Source: a virus
Length of the DNA stretch: 64,000 bases
IMG/VR virus record: IMGVR_UViG_3300023174_000040
Location: 62,001 to 126,000 of that record
Reading direction: 5' to 3' (one strand)
Positions 33,158 through 41,750 of this stretch are shown here, piece by piece (positions within the stretch are counted from its first letter, which is position 1; the number at the start of each line of letters is the position of its first letter). Both the position numbers and the translations under genes were made by a program. Below the pieces are notes generated by a model. It was not told where the DNA came from and searched no databases. It saw only the letters and a list, made by a program, of their open reading frames with translations.

Positions 33158-33730
33158 ATGAAAATAGAATATAATGAAAATCCATTAGCAAGTAAAGTAT
33201 TTCTTGACGATACTGAAAAACGGTTATTGTTTTGGAAATACAAATGGGACATGATCGGAGACAGTGTTTCTTGGATTGAATTTAACATAAAAGAAAAAAA
33301 AGAAACTAATTTGGATAATATCCAAAATAAATTGGCTGGTATTTCTGAAAAATTTATGGAAACAAAATATGATGAAGAATCTATAAAATATTTTATAGAA
33401 GAACTACAAAGTAGTCATTGTGGAGATTGTGTTTATGAGCCTCAAACTTGTGCAAAATGCTATGCGGAAGAACATCTTGGAATAGATAGCACACCCAACT
33501 TAAAACATTGGGGAGGAACGGCACGTAGGATCATGAGTGCATTTTCTAAAAACTCAACAATAGAACAGGCTATTGATATATTAAAAAATAAAAATTACGA
33601 CTCAGATGAATATAAAGATTCAGATGAATATAAAAATTGGTCTAAAGAACATATCGACAAGTGGAAACAAGAAGATATTTGGGCTATTGAATACTTAGAG
33701 TATTATAAAAAAGAGATATTGAAAAAATAG
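33158..33730 (+). CDS. Hypothetical protein with Cys cluster
   Basis: 190 residues from ATG 33158 (RBS GAGGA). A CxxC...CxxC group (CGDCVYEPQTCAKCYAEEHLG) suggests a zinc knuckle. A short tandem duplication encodes DSDEYKDSDEYKN. No family recognised. Confidence 0.6.
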   Translation: MKIEYNENPLASKVFLDDTEKRLLFWKYKWDMIGDSVSWIEFNIKEKKETNLDNIQNKLAGISEKFMETKYDEESIKYFIEELQSSHCGDCVYEPQTCAKCYAEEHLGIDSTPNLKHWGGTARRIMSAFSKNSTIEQAIDILKNKNYDSDEYKDSDEYKNWSKEHIDKWKQEDIWAIEYLEYYKKEILKK

Positions 33731-33772
33731 AATATTATGAAAACTCATTTAGCAAAGAAACAGGAGAATTAA

Positions 33773-34348
33773 ATGTCTAGAGTGGGTATTGATTTAGATG
33801 GTGTTTGTTATGATTTTGCCGGATCTGTGTGGCGATATCTTTCAGATATAGGACACGCATCGGCTGAAATTGCTTCTAAAACAGGGAATCCCTCAGACCC
33901 AGATATTTGGGACTTTTACAAAAAATGGGGTATGGATCTTGATGATTTTTTAAAGCATGTGCATGAAGGAGTAGATAAAGGTTATATTTTCAGAGGGCCA
34001 TGTAGATTAGGAGTTAAAGAATCATTAAATTTACTTTTAGAACATGGTCATACTGTTGTTATAGTAACCGATAGAAGCCAAGGTTCTACTCCTGAATCTG
34101 CAAAGTCTGCAACAACACAATGGCTTTTAGAACATGAACTTCCTTATCACGAACTCCATTTTAGTGTTGACAAAACTGGATTTGATACTGAATATTTTGT
34201 TGAAGATCGTATAAAAAATTATGATGCACTAGAAGCAGCAGGAATAAAAACTTATCTTGTGGATAGACCTTGGAATCAAGAAAAAGACAATAGAAGAAGA
34301 GTTGATGGAATTAGGCACTTTGTTGAAAAAATAATTTTTCAATATTGA
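33773..34348 (+). CDS. HAD-family 5'-nucleotidase-like protein
   Basis: 191 residues. Motif I is VGIDLDGVCYDF (nucleophile and acid Asp), motif II VIVTDRS and motif IV YFVEDRIKNYDAL. The layout matches NT5C-type 5'(3')-deoxyribonucleotidases common in phages, which dephosphorylate nucleotides. RBS CAGGAG upstream. Substrate inferred, not shown. Confidence 0.75.
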   Translation: MSRVGIDLDGVCYDFAGSVWRYLSDIGHASAEIASKTGNPSDPDIWDFYKKWGMDLDDFLKHVHEGVDKGYIFRGPCRLGVKESLNLLLEHGHTVVIVTDRSQGSTPESAKSATTQWLLEHELPYHELHFSVDKTGFDTEYFVEDRIKNYDALEAAGIKTYLVDRPWNQEKDNRRRVDGIRHFVEKIIFQY

Positions 34349-34349
34349 A

Positions 34350-34682
34350 ATGACAAAATTTCTAAGTCTAATATTTCTTGTTTTTTTAATTGGGTGCGAA
34401 CCCGGTGAATTTAGACAAGGCAAGGTTATAAATAAAGAGTTCTTAGCCGCACACAATGAAAAAGCGTCTGTGCTTGAGCCAAGTTTTGGATTTGGCTGGG
34501 ATGGTAAACCAAAAATAACTTGGAATATAGTTCAAAAAACTGTATTGATTCCAGACAGATTTTTAATTACAATAATGATACAAGACAAATCAGGCTGGTG
34601 GGGTGAAAAGATCTACTTGAGTAAAGAAGAATATGATTCTTTTACTTTAGGAGATCATTACCCTCATTTTGAAAAACCATGA
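34350..34682 (+). CDS. Small lipoprotein
   Basis: 110 residues with a lipoprotein signal peptide, MTKFLSLIFLVFLIGCEPG (lipobox FLIGC). The mature part is a short beta-rich domain with no recognised family. One base after the nucleotidase stop. Probably anchored in a host membrane; a superinfection-exclusion role would be typical for phage lipoproteins but is not shown. Confidence 0.65.
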   Translation: MTKFLSLIFLVFLIGCEPGEFRQGKVINKEFLAAHNEKASVLEPSFGFGWDGKPKITWNIVQKTVLIPDRFLITIMIQDKSGWWGEKIYLSKEEYDSFTLGDHYPHFEKP

Positions 34683-34686
34683 AATT

Positions 34687-35121
34687 ATGAAAACCTTAAT
34701 AGACTTTTTACCAGTAATTGCAATATTTTTAATATTGCTTTGGGCTTTGCGTTTACCAAGTTGTAGTCTTTATGATTATCTAAATGGAATAAAACCAAAT
34801 TCTATTAATGAAAAACAAAAACAAGGCGTTGTTGTGCATTGTAAAACTTGTAATGCAACGGGAGAGACCAATCAAGATGTTAATTTATTAATGTCTGAGG
34901 CGTCGTTTGCTATTTGGTATAATATTCATGTAAATTCAAACAAATGTGAAATTTGTTCAAAAAATAAACTTTGTGATGTTGCTCAACAAAAATATGATGA
35001 AATTATGGAAAAGTATAAAGAACTCGGACCAAAAATTGAAAAAGCAGTTTGTCCCGACTGTATGGGAATGGGAACTTACACCCAGTTTGATGGATATAGA
35101 TTTGGAAGAGAAAAATTATGA
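34687..35121 (+). CDS. Membrane-anchored zinc-finger protein
   Basis: 144 residues from ATG 34687. One N-terminal transmembrane helix (LIDFLPVIAIFLILLWAL) then Cys pairs VHCKTCNATGETN, CEICSKNKLC and VCPDCMGMGTYT, resembling the CxxCxGxG repeats of DnaJ zinc fingers. Function unknown; could be a membrane-bound chaperone-like adaptor. Confidence 0.6.
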   Translation: MKTLIDFLPVIAIFLILLWALRLPSCSLYDYLNGIKPNSINEKQKQGVVVHCKTCNATGETNQDVNLLMSEASFAIWYNIHVNSNKCEICSKNKLCDVAQQKYDEIMEKYKELGPKIEKAVCPDCMGMGTYTQFDGYRFGREKL

Positions 35122-35152
35122 ACGAACAAAACACTAAGAAAAGAAGATTCAA

Positions 35153-35653
35153 ATGAGATATTCAAATGACGTTATGGGAATGGTCAACTTCCCTGTTGAT
35201 TCTGAGGAATACAAATCCTCCGATGAAGGCGGAATGTTTGTTCAATTATGGTGCATAGAAGAAGAATTGCATTCTTGTGGAATTTGTTGTGGATATGATA
35301 GTATATTCACCACAAGGTCAGAAGTTTTAGTTGGAACAGAAACAGAAAAAAATACTGATAATTTTCATGAAATTGAAGAGGGCAAAAACCCTGTTGATTG
35401 GGAACAAAAGTTTTACTTAACAGAAAAATTGTTTGATAGACCTCTTGAAACTTGTGATGTTTGTAGATGTTCTTCAATTCCCCTAATTGCTTGTGTTACA
35501 ATGGGTAGCACAGGATGGAGTGGTTGGGATGGTGACGAATATTGGCGTTGTAAATATGAAGATTTAAATGACGCTGGACAAACAATATACAATTCACTTA
35601 AATCCGCATACCCAAAATCTAAACTTTTACTTGTAACTTGGTTGGACACATGA
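35153..35653 (+). CDS. Cys-rich hypothetical protein
   Basis: 166 residues with several Cys pairs (SCGICCGYD; ETCDVCRCSS) and a Trp/Gly-rich segment GSTGWSGWDGDEYWRC. Probably metal-binding. Overlaps the next gene by four bases. No family recognised. Confidence 0.6.
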   Translation: MRYSNDVMGMVNFPVDSEEYKSSDEGGMFVQLWCIEEELHSCGICCGYDSIFTTRSEVLVGTETEKNTDNFHEIEEGKNPVDWEQKFYLTEKLFDRPLETCDVCRCSSIPLIACVTMGSTGWSGWDGDEYWRCKYEDLNDAGQTIYNSLKSAYPKSKLLLVTWLDT

Positions 35654-36006
35654 AAATGAAAAAAATTAAAAGAAAACAAATAAAAGAATTAATAACCTCT
35701 GTGAGTCCTTGGGATTTGTCTGGAAGTCCAGAAGATATTTGTAAAAATTTAAGAACAACTCAAGATGCTTATTTAGAAGATCGAAATGATGTTATTGAAT
35801 CATGTTGGTCTTGGGAAAGTACTGCTTATAGTGATCATGGAGAATTTGAGTTAGTTATTACTAGACTAGAAAACGATAAAGAGTATAATGCTAGAGTTAA
35901 AGAGTTAATGAAAATTAAGGAAAAGAAGAAAGCCGATAAACAAAAGCAAGATGAATATGAACTACAGGAATATTTGAAACTAAAAAATAAATTTGATAAG
36001 GAATAA
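35650..36006 (+). CDS. Hypothetical charged protein
   Basis: 118 residues, ATGA overlap with the previous gene. Basic N-terminus (KMKKIKRKQIKELI), acidic middle and a Lys-rich helical C-terminus (MKIKEKKKADKQKQDEYELQEYLKLKNKFDK). Function unknown. Confidence 0.6.
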   Translation: MKMKKIKRKQIKELITSVSPWDLSGSPEDICKNLRTTQDAYLEDRNDVIESCWSWESTAYSDHGEFELVITRLENDKEYNARVKELMKIKEKKKADKQKQDEYELQEYLKLKNKFDKE

Positions 36007-36007
36007 T

Positions 36008-36187
36008 ATGAACTGGGAATGTAATCGTTGTGGCTATAGAGTTCAACCTGTTAAAGAGGTCGAACCTGATGGAATGGCTTGGCCTGCTGGTCGGGCTTGC
36101 TCTAGATGTCTGGGCGAAATGGTATATCGCCCAATTTATAAAGGTTTGGAGGTTTTCTTAAAATGTATAAAACAATATCGGATTTAG
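36008..36187 (+). CDS. Small zinc-ribbon protein
   Basis: 59 residues from ATG 36008, one base after the previous stop. Two pairs, ECNRCGYRV and ACSRCLGEM, make a zinc ribbon. Overlaps the next gene by 25 bases. Unknown role. Confidence 0.55.
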   Translation: MNWECNRCGYRVQPVKEVEPDGMAWPAGRACSRCLGEMVYRPIYKGLEVFLKCIKQYRI

Positions 36188-36399
36188 GTAAAAAAAGTGG
36201 ATGGAACGCTAGAGTATTTCAGTGGGAAGATTCTGATGAAGTAAGGCGTATGCTTCCAAATCCACAGGATCATTCAAAATGGTACTATGTAGATTTTTAC
36301 ATGACGAATGATTATACTAACGGCACTCGTATAGAAGGAACAAAAGAAGATCTACAAAGAATAGTAGACATGTTAAATATTGCAATTAAAAGAACTTAA
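36163..36399 (+). CDS. Small hypothetical protein
   Basis: 78 residues (YKTISDLGKKSGWNARVFQWEDSDEVRRML ... RIVDMLNIAIKRT), likely alpha/beta. RBS GGAGG lies 9 bases before the ATG at 36163. No family recognised. Confidence 0.6.
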   Translation: MYKTISDLGKKSGWNARVFQWEDSDEVRRMLPNPQDHSKWYYVDFYMTNDYTNGTRIEGTKEDLQRIVDMLNIAIKRT

Positions 36400-36400
36400 A

Positions 36401-36688
36401 ATGAAAAATAAAATTTTCTTATTGTTAGTCCTTTGTTTTATTGGATGTAATAGTACAAATAAAAAATTCTACAAATACTCTGTTAAATTAACCAGACCAG
36501 ATGGAGTTGTTCATAAAACTTTTATTATAGAAAGTACGAGTCTACCTATAATACATTCCGCCTATGGTGGGCAGTCTGAATTTTTTGAAGCAGAAAAATA
36601 TAATGGAAAATGGACAGGAGCATGGAACAGACATTTGGCTCCTGTTGGTTGGCTTGTTGAAATTGAACCGCTGATGGAGAATCAGTAA
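36401..36688 (+). CDS. Small lipoprotein
   Basis: 95 residues from ATG 36401. MKNKIFLLLVLCFIGCNST is a lipoprotein signal (lipobox CFIGC). The mature domain is beta-rich with GGQSEFFEAEKYNGKWTGAW. Second lipoprotein of this gene train; TAATG overlap with the next gene. Confidence 0.65.
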   Translation: MKNKIFLLLVLCFIGCNSTNKKFYKYSVKLTRPDGVVHKTFIIESTSLPIIHSAYGGQSEFFEAEKYNGKWTGAWNRHLAPVGWLVEIEPLMENQ

Positions 36689-37002
36689 TGAACTACGAAG
36701 AAGCAGTGAAATATAGTTTCTCTATTCCTTGGAAACTTGATGTTTGCCATGTTGGAGAAAGATGTTGGTGCAGACTAATCCTGCCAACTGAGGTTATTAA
36801 ATACACTCAAAAATATAGTACTGGAGAAGAAGAAACTGAACGAGAGATAGAGATAATGCCAGATGGCAGTATAGACAAAGAAACAGCAGAATACTTTGTT
36901 GATTTACACAATGAAAAACTTAAAAGAGACAAGCTCGTATCCGAAGGTATTGTAAAAGTTATAGAAACTCCTATTAACCAAGATTATGGAGAATCTCAAT
37001 AA
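36688..37002 (+). CDS. Small hypothetical protein (parent of fragment at 54333)
   Basis: 104 residues. Contains CHVGERCWCRLILP and the segment IEIMPDGSIDKETAEYFVDLHNEKLKRD, which reappears as a broken copy at 54333-54437. TAATG overlaps at both ends. Function unknown. Confidence 0.6.
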   Translation: MNYEEAVKYSFSIPWKLDVCHVGERCWCRLILPTEVIKYTQKYSTGEEETEREIEIMPDGSIDKETAEYFVDLHNEKLKRDKLVSEGIVKVIETPINQDYGESQ

Positions 37003-37331
37003 TGTTTAAAAATGACCACTCAGCAGTTCTTGGTTTTATAATCGGGGTACTTAGTGTGCCTCTTATGATGGGAGTATTATCTATTTTCATTAAAGATGAC
37101 AAAATTAATGAAATAGAATATAAATTTCAAGACACTCTAGAATTTATAGACAAAGATACAGGAGAAACTATTGAGAGATTTGACAACGTAGAATTTAGAG
37201 TCTTAGGCCCAGAGGGTTATATGTATATGGTTAAAATGATAACAGGCCCATCACCAGAAGTTTTGGTCATGAATCAATTTCCGCCAAATACTTATCTGAG
37301 ATTTTATCAAACACCAGAGAAAGTAAAATGA
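37002..37331 (+). CDS. Small membrane protein
   Basis: 109 residues with one N-terminal transmembrane helix (AVLGFIIGVLSVPLMMGVLSIFI) and an acidic soluble domain (FQDTLEFIDKDTGETIERFDNVEFRVL). Probably anchored with the domain outside the cytoplasm or facing it; topology not resolved. Confidence 0.6.
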   Translation: MFKNDHSAVLGFIIGVLSVPLMMGVLSIFIKDDKINEIEYKFQDTLEFIDKDTGETIERFDNVEFRVLGPEGYMYMVKMITGPSPEVLVMNQFPPNTYLRFYQTPEKVK

Positions 37332-37365
37332 ACTTAATAAGCGAATTAGGAAACAAAACAGAAAA

Positions 37366-37545
37366 ATGAGTAAATACTTTGTTCTTGAAAAAGATGATAA
37401 ATTTTTAGTTTGCGAAATTTTGGATTTTGGTTCTGAATTTCCTAACTCTTTTTCAACAAAAGAAGAAGCAGAAGAGATGCTTAAAATTAAAGAGCAAAGT
37501 GACAAAATTGCTAAAGATGTCGAGAGAATATTCAATGAACCATGA
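37366..37545 (+). CDS. Small hypothetical protein
   Basis: 59 residues (MSKYFVLEKDDKFLVCEILDFGSEF ... STKEEAEEMLKIKEQSDKIAKDVERI): a short beta hairpin then a long charged helix. Its end overlaps the next gene by 11 bases. Unknown function. Confidence 0.55.
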   Translation: MSKYFVLEKDDKFLVCEILDFGSEFPNSFSTKEEAEEMLKIKEQSDKIAKDVERIFNEP

Positions 37546-37768
37546 TGATATTTGGACAAAATCTCTCCAATTAAAAAAAGCAAGAAGAGAGCATATGTCA
37601 AAATGTATGGATAGTTATGATTCTAATATACACGATCCAGCATTAAAACAATTACAAGAAGAGTGTGAAAAATTGGGACACAAATTTGTTTTTCAACAAT
37701 TTACTGTTGGGCATTATGCGTATTACTCTTGTGATTATTGTGGTTTTGCAAAAATAGAAAAAGGATAA
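37535..37768 (+). CDS. Small Cys-containing hypothetical protein
   Basis: 77 residues from ATG 37535. Basic helical start (DIWTKSLQLKKARREHMSKC) and a C-terminal CDYCGF pair preceded by HKFVFQQFTVGHYAYYS. Typical small phage protein; possible metal site. Confidence 0.55.
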   Translation: MNHDDIWTKSLQLKKARREHMSKCMDSYDSNIHDPALKQLQEECEKLGHKFVFQQFTVGHYAYYSCDYCGFAKIEKG

Positions 37769-37772
37769 GAAA

Positions 37773-37991
37773 ATGAATTTCATATCAACATTTATTCAGA
37801 GTTTCATAGTATCGGTAGCATTTTTTGTGTTATTTATTTCAACTATAGGTCCAATAATTGCTAAAACTTTTAATTGGCACGGAGATGATCCTACTGCCTT
37901 ATTTGGACCAGAATGGATTTGGAACTGGGGTTTCTTTTTAACTATAGTTTTGTTCTTTATTGTAGCCTTATTTATTGAAAGGTCGAGGTAA
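37773..37991 (+). CDS. Small membrane protein
   Basis: 72 residues with two transmembrane helices (FIVSVAFFVLFISTIGPIIA and FFLTIVLFFIVALFI) separated by a Trp-rich loop. RBS AAAGGATAAG upstream. Could be holin-like in size, but no endolysin is recognised near it. Confidence 0.6.
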   Translation: MNFISTFIQSFIVSVAFFVLFISTIGPIIAKTFNWHGDDPTALFGPEWIWNWGFFLTIVLFFIVALFIERSR

Positions 37992-37994
37992 ACC

Positions 37995-38180
37995 ATGCCA
38001 AAGTGTATTATCGGACCAAATGGAGTAGCACATGGCTTAATGTGCAAAGATGGCAAATTATGTGGACAAAAAGGAAATATTCTACAAAGTTATTTAAAAG
38101 ATTCTAAGACAAAATCAGATCTACTCCTTATAGGTCCAATGTCATATGTTTCAAAAAAACCTTTATGGCCAATTTTGTGA
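37995..38180 (+). CDS. Small hypothetical protein
   Basis: 61 residues (MPKCIIGPNGVAHGLMCKDGKLCGQKGNIL ...), three Cys. No family recognised; lies just upstream of the prs-like gene. Confidence 0.5.
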   Translation: MPKCIIGPNGVAHGLMCKDGKLCGQKGNILQSYLKDSKTKSDLLLIGPMSYVSKKPLWPIL

Positions 38181-38233
38181 ATTCGCTATTTTACAAAAAA
38201 AGAAGATATTCAAAAATTAGTGGAGTAAAAAAC

Positions 38234-39193
38234 ATGATAACAATATTTGATGACAATAGAAATTTTTATCCTTATGAATTAATGAACTTCCCAGAAGGTG
38301 AAAGTTTTGTTAAACTAAATATTAATTCAAAAAACCCTGTAAATATACTTTGGAAGTATGAGAATGACCAAGAATTATTTGTTTTGGGTTTAATTATTGA
38401 TGTTATTTGTCACGATGGGGGTGTACTTAAAAATCTTTATATTCCTTATTTTCCTCACGCAAGACAAGATAGAAACACATCAAAAAATCAACCTTTTTCA
38501 CTAAGAGTATTTGTTGGATGTTTGAAGGAAATTCTTTTTGGCTACCTTACGAATGGGCCGTATCTGGAAAAAATAAAAATTCATAGTTTAGATATTCACT
38601 CTGGCGTTTTGAGTTCTCTAATTAACAATAATCCTTACTTAGTATGGCTATCAAACCCAGAGTTATTTAAATCATTAGATTCTTGTGAATTAATTCAGCA
38701 TTTTAATTTTAGCCATATAAATTGTATAATTTGCCCAGATAAAGGAGCGAAAGATAGATCAACACAATGGGCAGATAAATTAAACTTGCCAATTTTATAT
38801 TGCGAAAAAACAAGAGATCCAAGTACTGGTAGATTAAGTGATCCTGTTATTGTTAATATGGAAAATTTAAGGTCTGAATGGGCATACCTTCTAGTTGATG
38901 ATATTGGCACAGGATTTGGAACTCATATTCAATTGGCTAATTTTATTAAATCTAAAATTAATGTTCCAATAGAAATTTTTGTTTCTCATGCTGGATTTTC
39001 TAATGGAATCGAACCAGTATTAAATGTTTTTGATAGAATTTATACAACAAACAGTCTGGTCAAGGGACACAACAAAATATTAGACTTGCAAAGACAAAAC
39101 AACCCGCTACAATGGGGGAGTATATTTGTTGTTGATGTTGAAAAAATCTTTGAAAAACAAATGCAAGAGCGGCGAGGAGCAGACCATGAATAA
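38234..39193 (+). CDS. prs: Ribose-phosphate pyrophosphokinase (Prs)
   Basis: 319 residues, the usual length. Family features: LYIPYFPHARQDRNTSKNQPFSLR (ATP/Mg site with HARQDR), a metal-binding HSLDIHS, CIICPDKGAKDR, and the PRPP-binding loop LLVDDIGTGFGTHIQLA. It makes phosphoribosyl pyrophosphate from ribose-5-phosphate and ATP. The nearby Nampt at 39896 uses PRPP, so the pair forms an NAD+ salvage module. Start at 38234 has RBS GTGGAG; an upstream frame overlaps the previous gene. Confidence 0.88.
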   Translation: MITIFDDNRNFYPYELMNFPEGESFVKLNINSKNPVNILWKYENDQELFVLGLIIDVICHDGGVLKNLYIPYFPHARQDRNTSKNQPFSLRVFVGCLKEILFGYLTNGPYLEKIKIHSLDIHSGVLSSLINNNPYLVWLSNPELFKSLDSCELIQHFNFSHINCIICPDKGAKDRSTQWADKLNLPILYCEKTRDPSTGRLSDPVIVNMENLRSEWAYLLVDDIGTGFGTHIQLANFIKSKINVPIEIFVSHAGFSNGIEPVLNVFDRIYTTNSLVKGHNKILDLQRQNNPLQWGSIFVVDVEKIFEKQMQERRGADHE

Positions 39194-39644
39194 AACCGAC
39201 AACGAGCCGTCTCCTGGTTCTCACGGGTGGTATCGCATTGTCGTCGATAGTCAAACAGGCAAAGTCATCAGGCGAGAAGACTGCGGCGATTCTCCGCTAA
39301 AGGTTGAACGTGAAGCAAACGACGATGACGACAAATCGCACACGCTGATAGCGTCCGCTGTGGTTTCTCTTGTCGCCTCTCTTGTTACTTCGGCGTGTTT
39401 TATTTCTTGCCAACGGCAGGACGTTGACGGCCGACTTCATCCGGCTCTCTTGAAACTGACGGACCAACAGAACGACCTAAACATCCATGACATCCAGTTG
39501 GAGCGGCTGTGGAGCAATATTGTTCTCACCACAATCTCGGCCGCTTTGTCCCGTAGACCTCAAGCCAAGACGAAATCAAGCGTCTGCGACTTACCCACTT
39601 GGAGCGGCAGGTGCCTGATATTAGCCAAACTTATAAATTATTAA
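39186..39644 (+). CDS. GC-rich inserted membrane protein gene with probable frameshifted end
   Basis: 152 residues from ATG 39186, overlapping the prs end. The DNA from about 39170 to 39620 is markedly GC-rich, unlike both sides. The protein has a hydrophilic start, one transmembrane helix (TLIASAVVSLVASLVTSACFISC) and a region LLKLTDQQNDLNIHDIQLERL. Its last 40 residues look unnatural, while another frame over the same bases reads DEIKRLRLTHLERQVPDI and continues into the 39599 frame. A frameshift near 39555-39570 is likely. Probably horizontally acquired. Confidence 0.5.
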   Translation: MNKTDNEPSPGSHGWYRIVVDSQTGKVIRREDCGDSPLKVEREANDDDDKSHTLIASAVVSLVASLVTSACFISCQRQDVDGRLHPALLKLTDQQNDLNIHDIQLERLWSNIVLTTISAALSRRPQAKTKSSVCDLPTWSGRCLILAKLINY

Positions 39645-39877
39645 ATATTGCTCTTGAGAAAAGCTTAATAATTAGAGATTGTCGGCAGGTTTTCTGCGAT
39701 GAAAAATTGTATAATGAAATTTATGATATAATACAACACACTACTACCATTGACACACTAGATCAAATGGCAGATGAAGTGCATTGTTTGGCAAATAACG
39801 GTTATATTGATGATGATGCGGAGCGTTTTTTGATAATGAAAATTAGTGATCAAAAAATTTCACTTTCTAATACTTAA
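39599..39877 (+). CDS. Possible 3' portion of a frameshifted or mosaic gene
   Basis: The frame is open from a TAG at about 39551 to 39877, and no ATG exists in its 5' part; TTG 39599 is only a formal start. The first bases are GC-rich and coiled-coil-like (RLRLTHLERQV), then at about 39620 the DNA turns AT-rich (YKLLNIALEKSLIIRDCRQVF ...). Either the tail of the gene at 39186 after a frameshift or the remains of an older gene joined to it. Confidence 0.4.
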   Translation: MERQVPDISQTYKLLNIALEKSLIIRDCRQVFCDEKLYNEIYDIIQHTTTIDTLDQMADEVHCLANNGYIDDDAERFLIMKISDQKISLSNT

Positions 39878-39895
39878 AACAAAAAGGAGTTATAA

Positions 39896-41521
39896 ATGAA
39901 CACTTTGCCAATTTTACTCAGCGACAGTTACAAACAATTTCATTGGATGATGTATCCAAAAGGAATTACTAAATTGTATAGTAATATGACCCCAAGAAAT
40001 TTTAAGCACCTTAAAACAGATCGTGCATTATTTTTTGGGCTGCAATATTATATTAAGGAATACCTTATCACACAATGGAACGAAAACTTTTTCAAAAAAC
40101 CAAAAGAAGAAGTTGTTAAAGAATTTAAAAGATTTCATAAACATTTTAGTAACTATGATATGCCAACAGAGCATATTGAAAAATTGCATGATTTAGGCTA
40201 TATGCCAATTCTTATCAAAGCATTACCAGAAGGTAGTCTTGTTGAAGAAAAAGTGCCATTTTTTACTATCACAAACACCCACCCAGACTTTGCTTGGTTG
40301 GTTAACTTTCTTGAAACTCAAATGAGTACAAGTATTTGGGATTTTTGTGTTGTAGCAACCATTGCTTATGAATATCGTAAAATATTAAATAAATGGGCAA
40401 ATAAAACTTGCGATAATAGAAATTTTGTTCAATGGCAAGGTCATGATTTCGCACAACGAGGAAGAAGTAGCCAAGAAAGCACACTAAACCAAGCAGGACA
40501 TTTGCTTAGTTTTACCGGCACTGATACCATTCCCAGTGTTTTAATGCTGGAAAAATATTATAATGCCAATATGGAAAAAGAGTTAATCGCAAGTAGTGTC
40601 CCGGCTACAGAACACAGCATTATGACTAGTTATGGAAAAGAAAATGAAATTGATGCTTTTGAAAGAATCTTGGATCAATTTCCAACTGGTATTGTGAGCA
40701 TAGTTAGCGACAGTTTTGATCTGTGGCAAGTATGCACTAGTTTTTGTACTCAACTTAAGGATAAAATCTTAAGCAGAGATGGAAAAATGGTCATCAGACC
40801 TGACAGTGGAGATCCTGCTGATATCGTGTGCGGATTAAATATACTTAAATTTGATAATTTTAAAAAAGCCGAAGAATGTTTTCATTTTCATATAGATAAT
40901 GGTAAAAATCTGTTTATAGTTGATGACAAGTGCTACAAGGTTAAAATTCATTCTGGTAGTGAGTTTATCTACGAGCCATATAATCTAAACCCTTCGGAAA
41001 AGGGAGTTGTAGAACTTCTTTGGGACGTTTTCGGTGGTACAATTAACAGTAAGGGATATAAGGAACTAGATTCTCATATCGGAGTAATCTACGGCGATAG
41101 CATTAGCCGAGAAAGAGCAGAAGATATTTGCTCTAGGCTAGAAAAGAAAGGTTTCGCTAGTAATAATATCGTTTTTGGCATAGGAAGTTACACATATAAT
41201 TATAACACTAGAGATAGTCTTGGTATTGCTGTTAAAAGCACCTATTGCGAAGTAGATGGTATTCCTAGGGAGATTTTCAAAGACCCTGTAACGGATGACG
41301 GCGTTAAAAAGAGTGCAAGAGGATTACTGAAAATAGACTCAAATGAAAATAGAGACTATATTCTTAAAGATTGTGTTTCTAAAGAAGAAGAAACTCAAGG
41401 TTATTTGAAGCCAGTGTTTTCTGACGGCAAACTTTTAGTAGATGATGAATTGAGTGTCATTAGAACAAGAATAAACCATGCAGAACTCTGGCTCTGTCCA
41501 GCGATTAAAGATGAACAATGA
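39896..41521 (+). CDS. nampT: Nicotinamide phosphoribosyltransferase (Nampt)
   Basis: 541 residues with RBS AAAAGGAG. Family motifs in order: LLSDSYKQFHWMMYPKG at the N-terminus, YSNMTPRNF, a central HDFAQRGRSSQES and GHLLSFTGTDTIPS, SVPATEHSIMTSYG, SIVSDSFDLW and MVIRPDSGDP. The enzyme joins nicotinamide and PRPP to give NMN. Phage Nampt/Prs sets are known to rebuild NAD+ when bacterial defences (for example Thoeris- or SIR2-based) deplete it. An NMN adenylyltransferase is not recognised in the window, unless host-supplied. Confidence 0.9.
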   Translation: MNTLPILLSDSYKQFHWMMYPKGITKLYSNMTPRNFKHLKTDRALFFGLQYYIKEYLITQWNENFFKKPKEEVVKEFKRFHKHFSNYDMPTEHIEKLHDLGYMPILIKALPEGSLVEEKVPFFTITNTHPDFAWLVNFLETQMSTSIWDFCVVATIAYEYRKILNKWANKTCDNRNFVQWQGHDFAQRGRSSQESTLNQAGHLLSFTGTDTIPSVLMLEKYYNANMEKELIASSVPATEHSIMTSYGKENEIDAFERILDQFPTGIVSIVSDSFDLWQVCTSFCTQLKDKILSRDGKMVIRPDSGDPADIVCGLNILKFDNFKKAEECFHFHIDNGKNLFIVDDKCYKVKIHSGSEFIYEPYNLNPSEKGVVELLWDVFGGTINSKGYKELDSHIGVIYGDSISRERAEDICSRLEKKGFASNNIVFGIGSYTYNYNTRDSLGIAVKSTYCEVDGIPREIFKDPVTDDGVKKSARGLLKIDSNENRDYILKDCVSKEEETQGYLKPVFSDGKLLVDDELSVIRTRINHAELWLCPAIKDEQ

Positions 41522-41564
41522 AATTTGGCAACGATATTTAAAAAAAGAAAGAGAAAGATTTTAG

Positions 41565-41750
41565 ATGAATGAGGAAGAAGCCTGGGGCTGGGCATATAAT
41601 AATCCAACTCTTAGCAAGCTAATAAGAGAAGCCGAAGACTTTTGCGAAGAATTACGTAAGCCTTTAGACTACACAAAAATAAAAATCAGTACAGATTACG
41701 GAAGAAAGGTAGTTATGTATTATGAAGAAGAGGAAGAAAATGAAATATAA
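41565..41750 (+). CDS. Small hypothetical protein (paralogue of 31309-31494)
   Basis: 61 residues. LSKLIREAEDFCEELRKP ... KIKISTDYGRKVVMYYEEEE matches the earlier copy. Ends with overlap into the KYKICK paralogue, the same gene order as the first block except that two small genes are missing here. Confidence 0.6.
   Translation: MNEEEAWGWAYNNPTLSKLIREAEDFCEELRKPLDYTKIKISTDYGRKVVMYYEEEEENEI

Noticed and set aside
37773-37991. Holin
   Set aside because: Two transmembrane helices fit in size, but no endolysin or spanin neighbour is recognised, so the role is not claimed.
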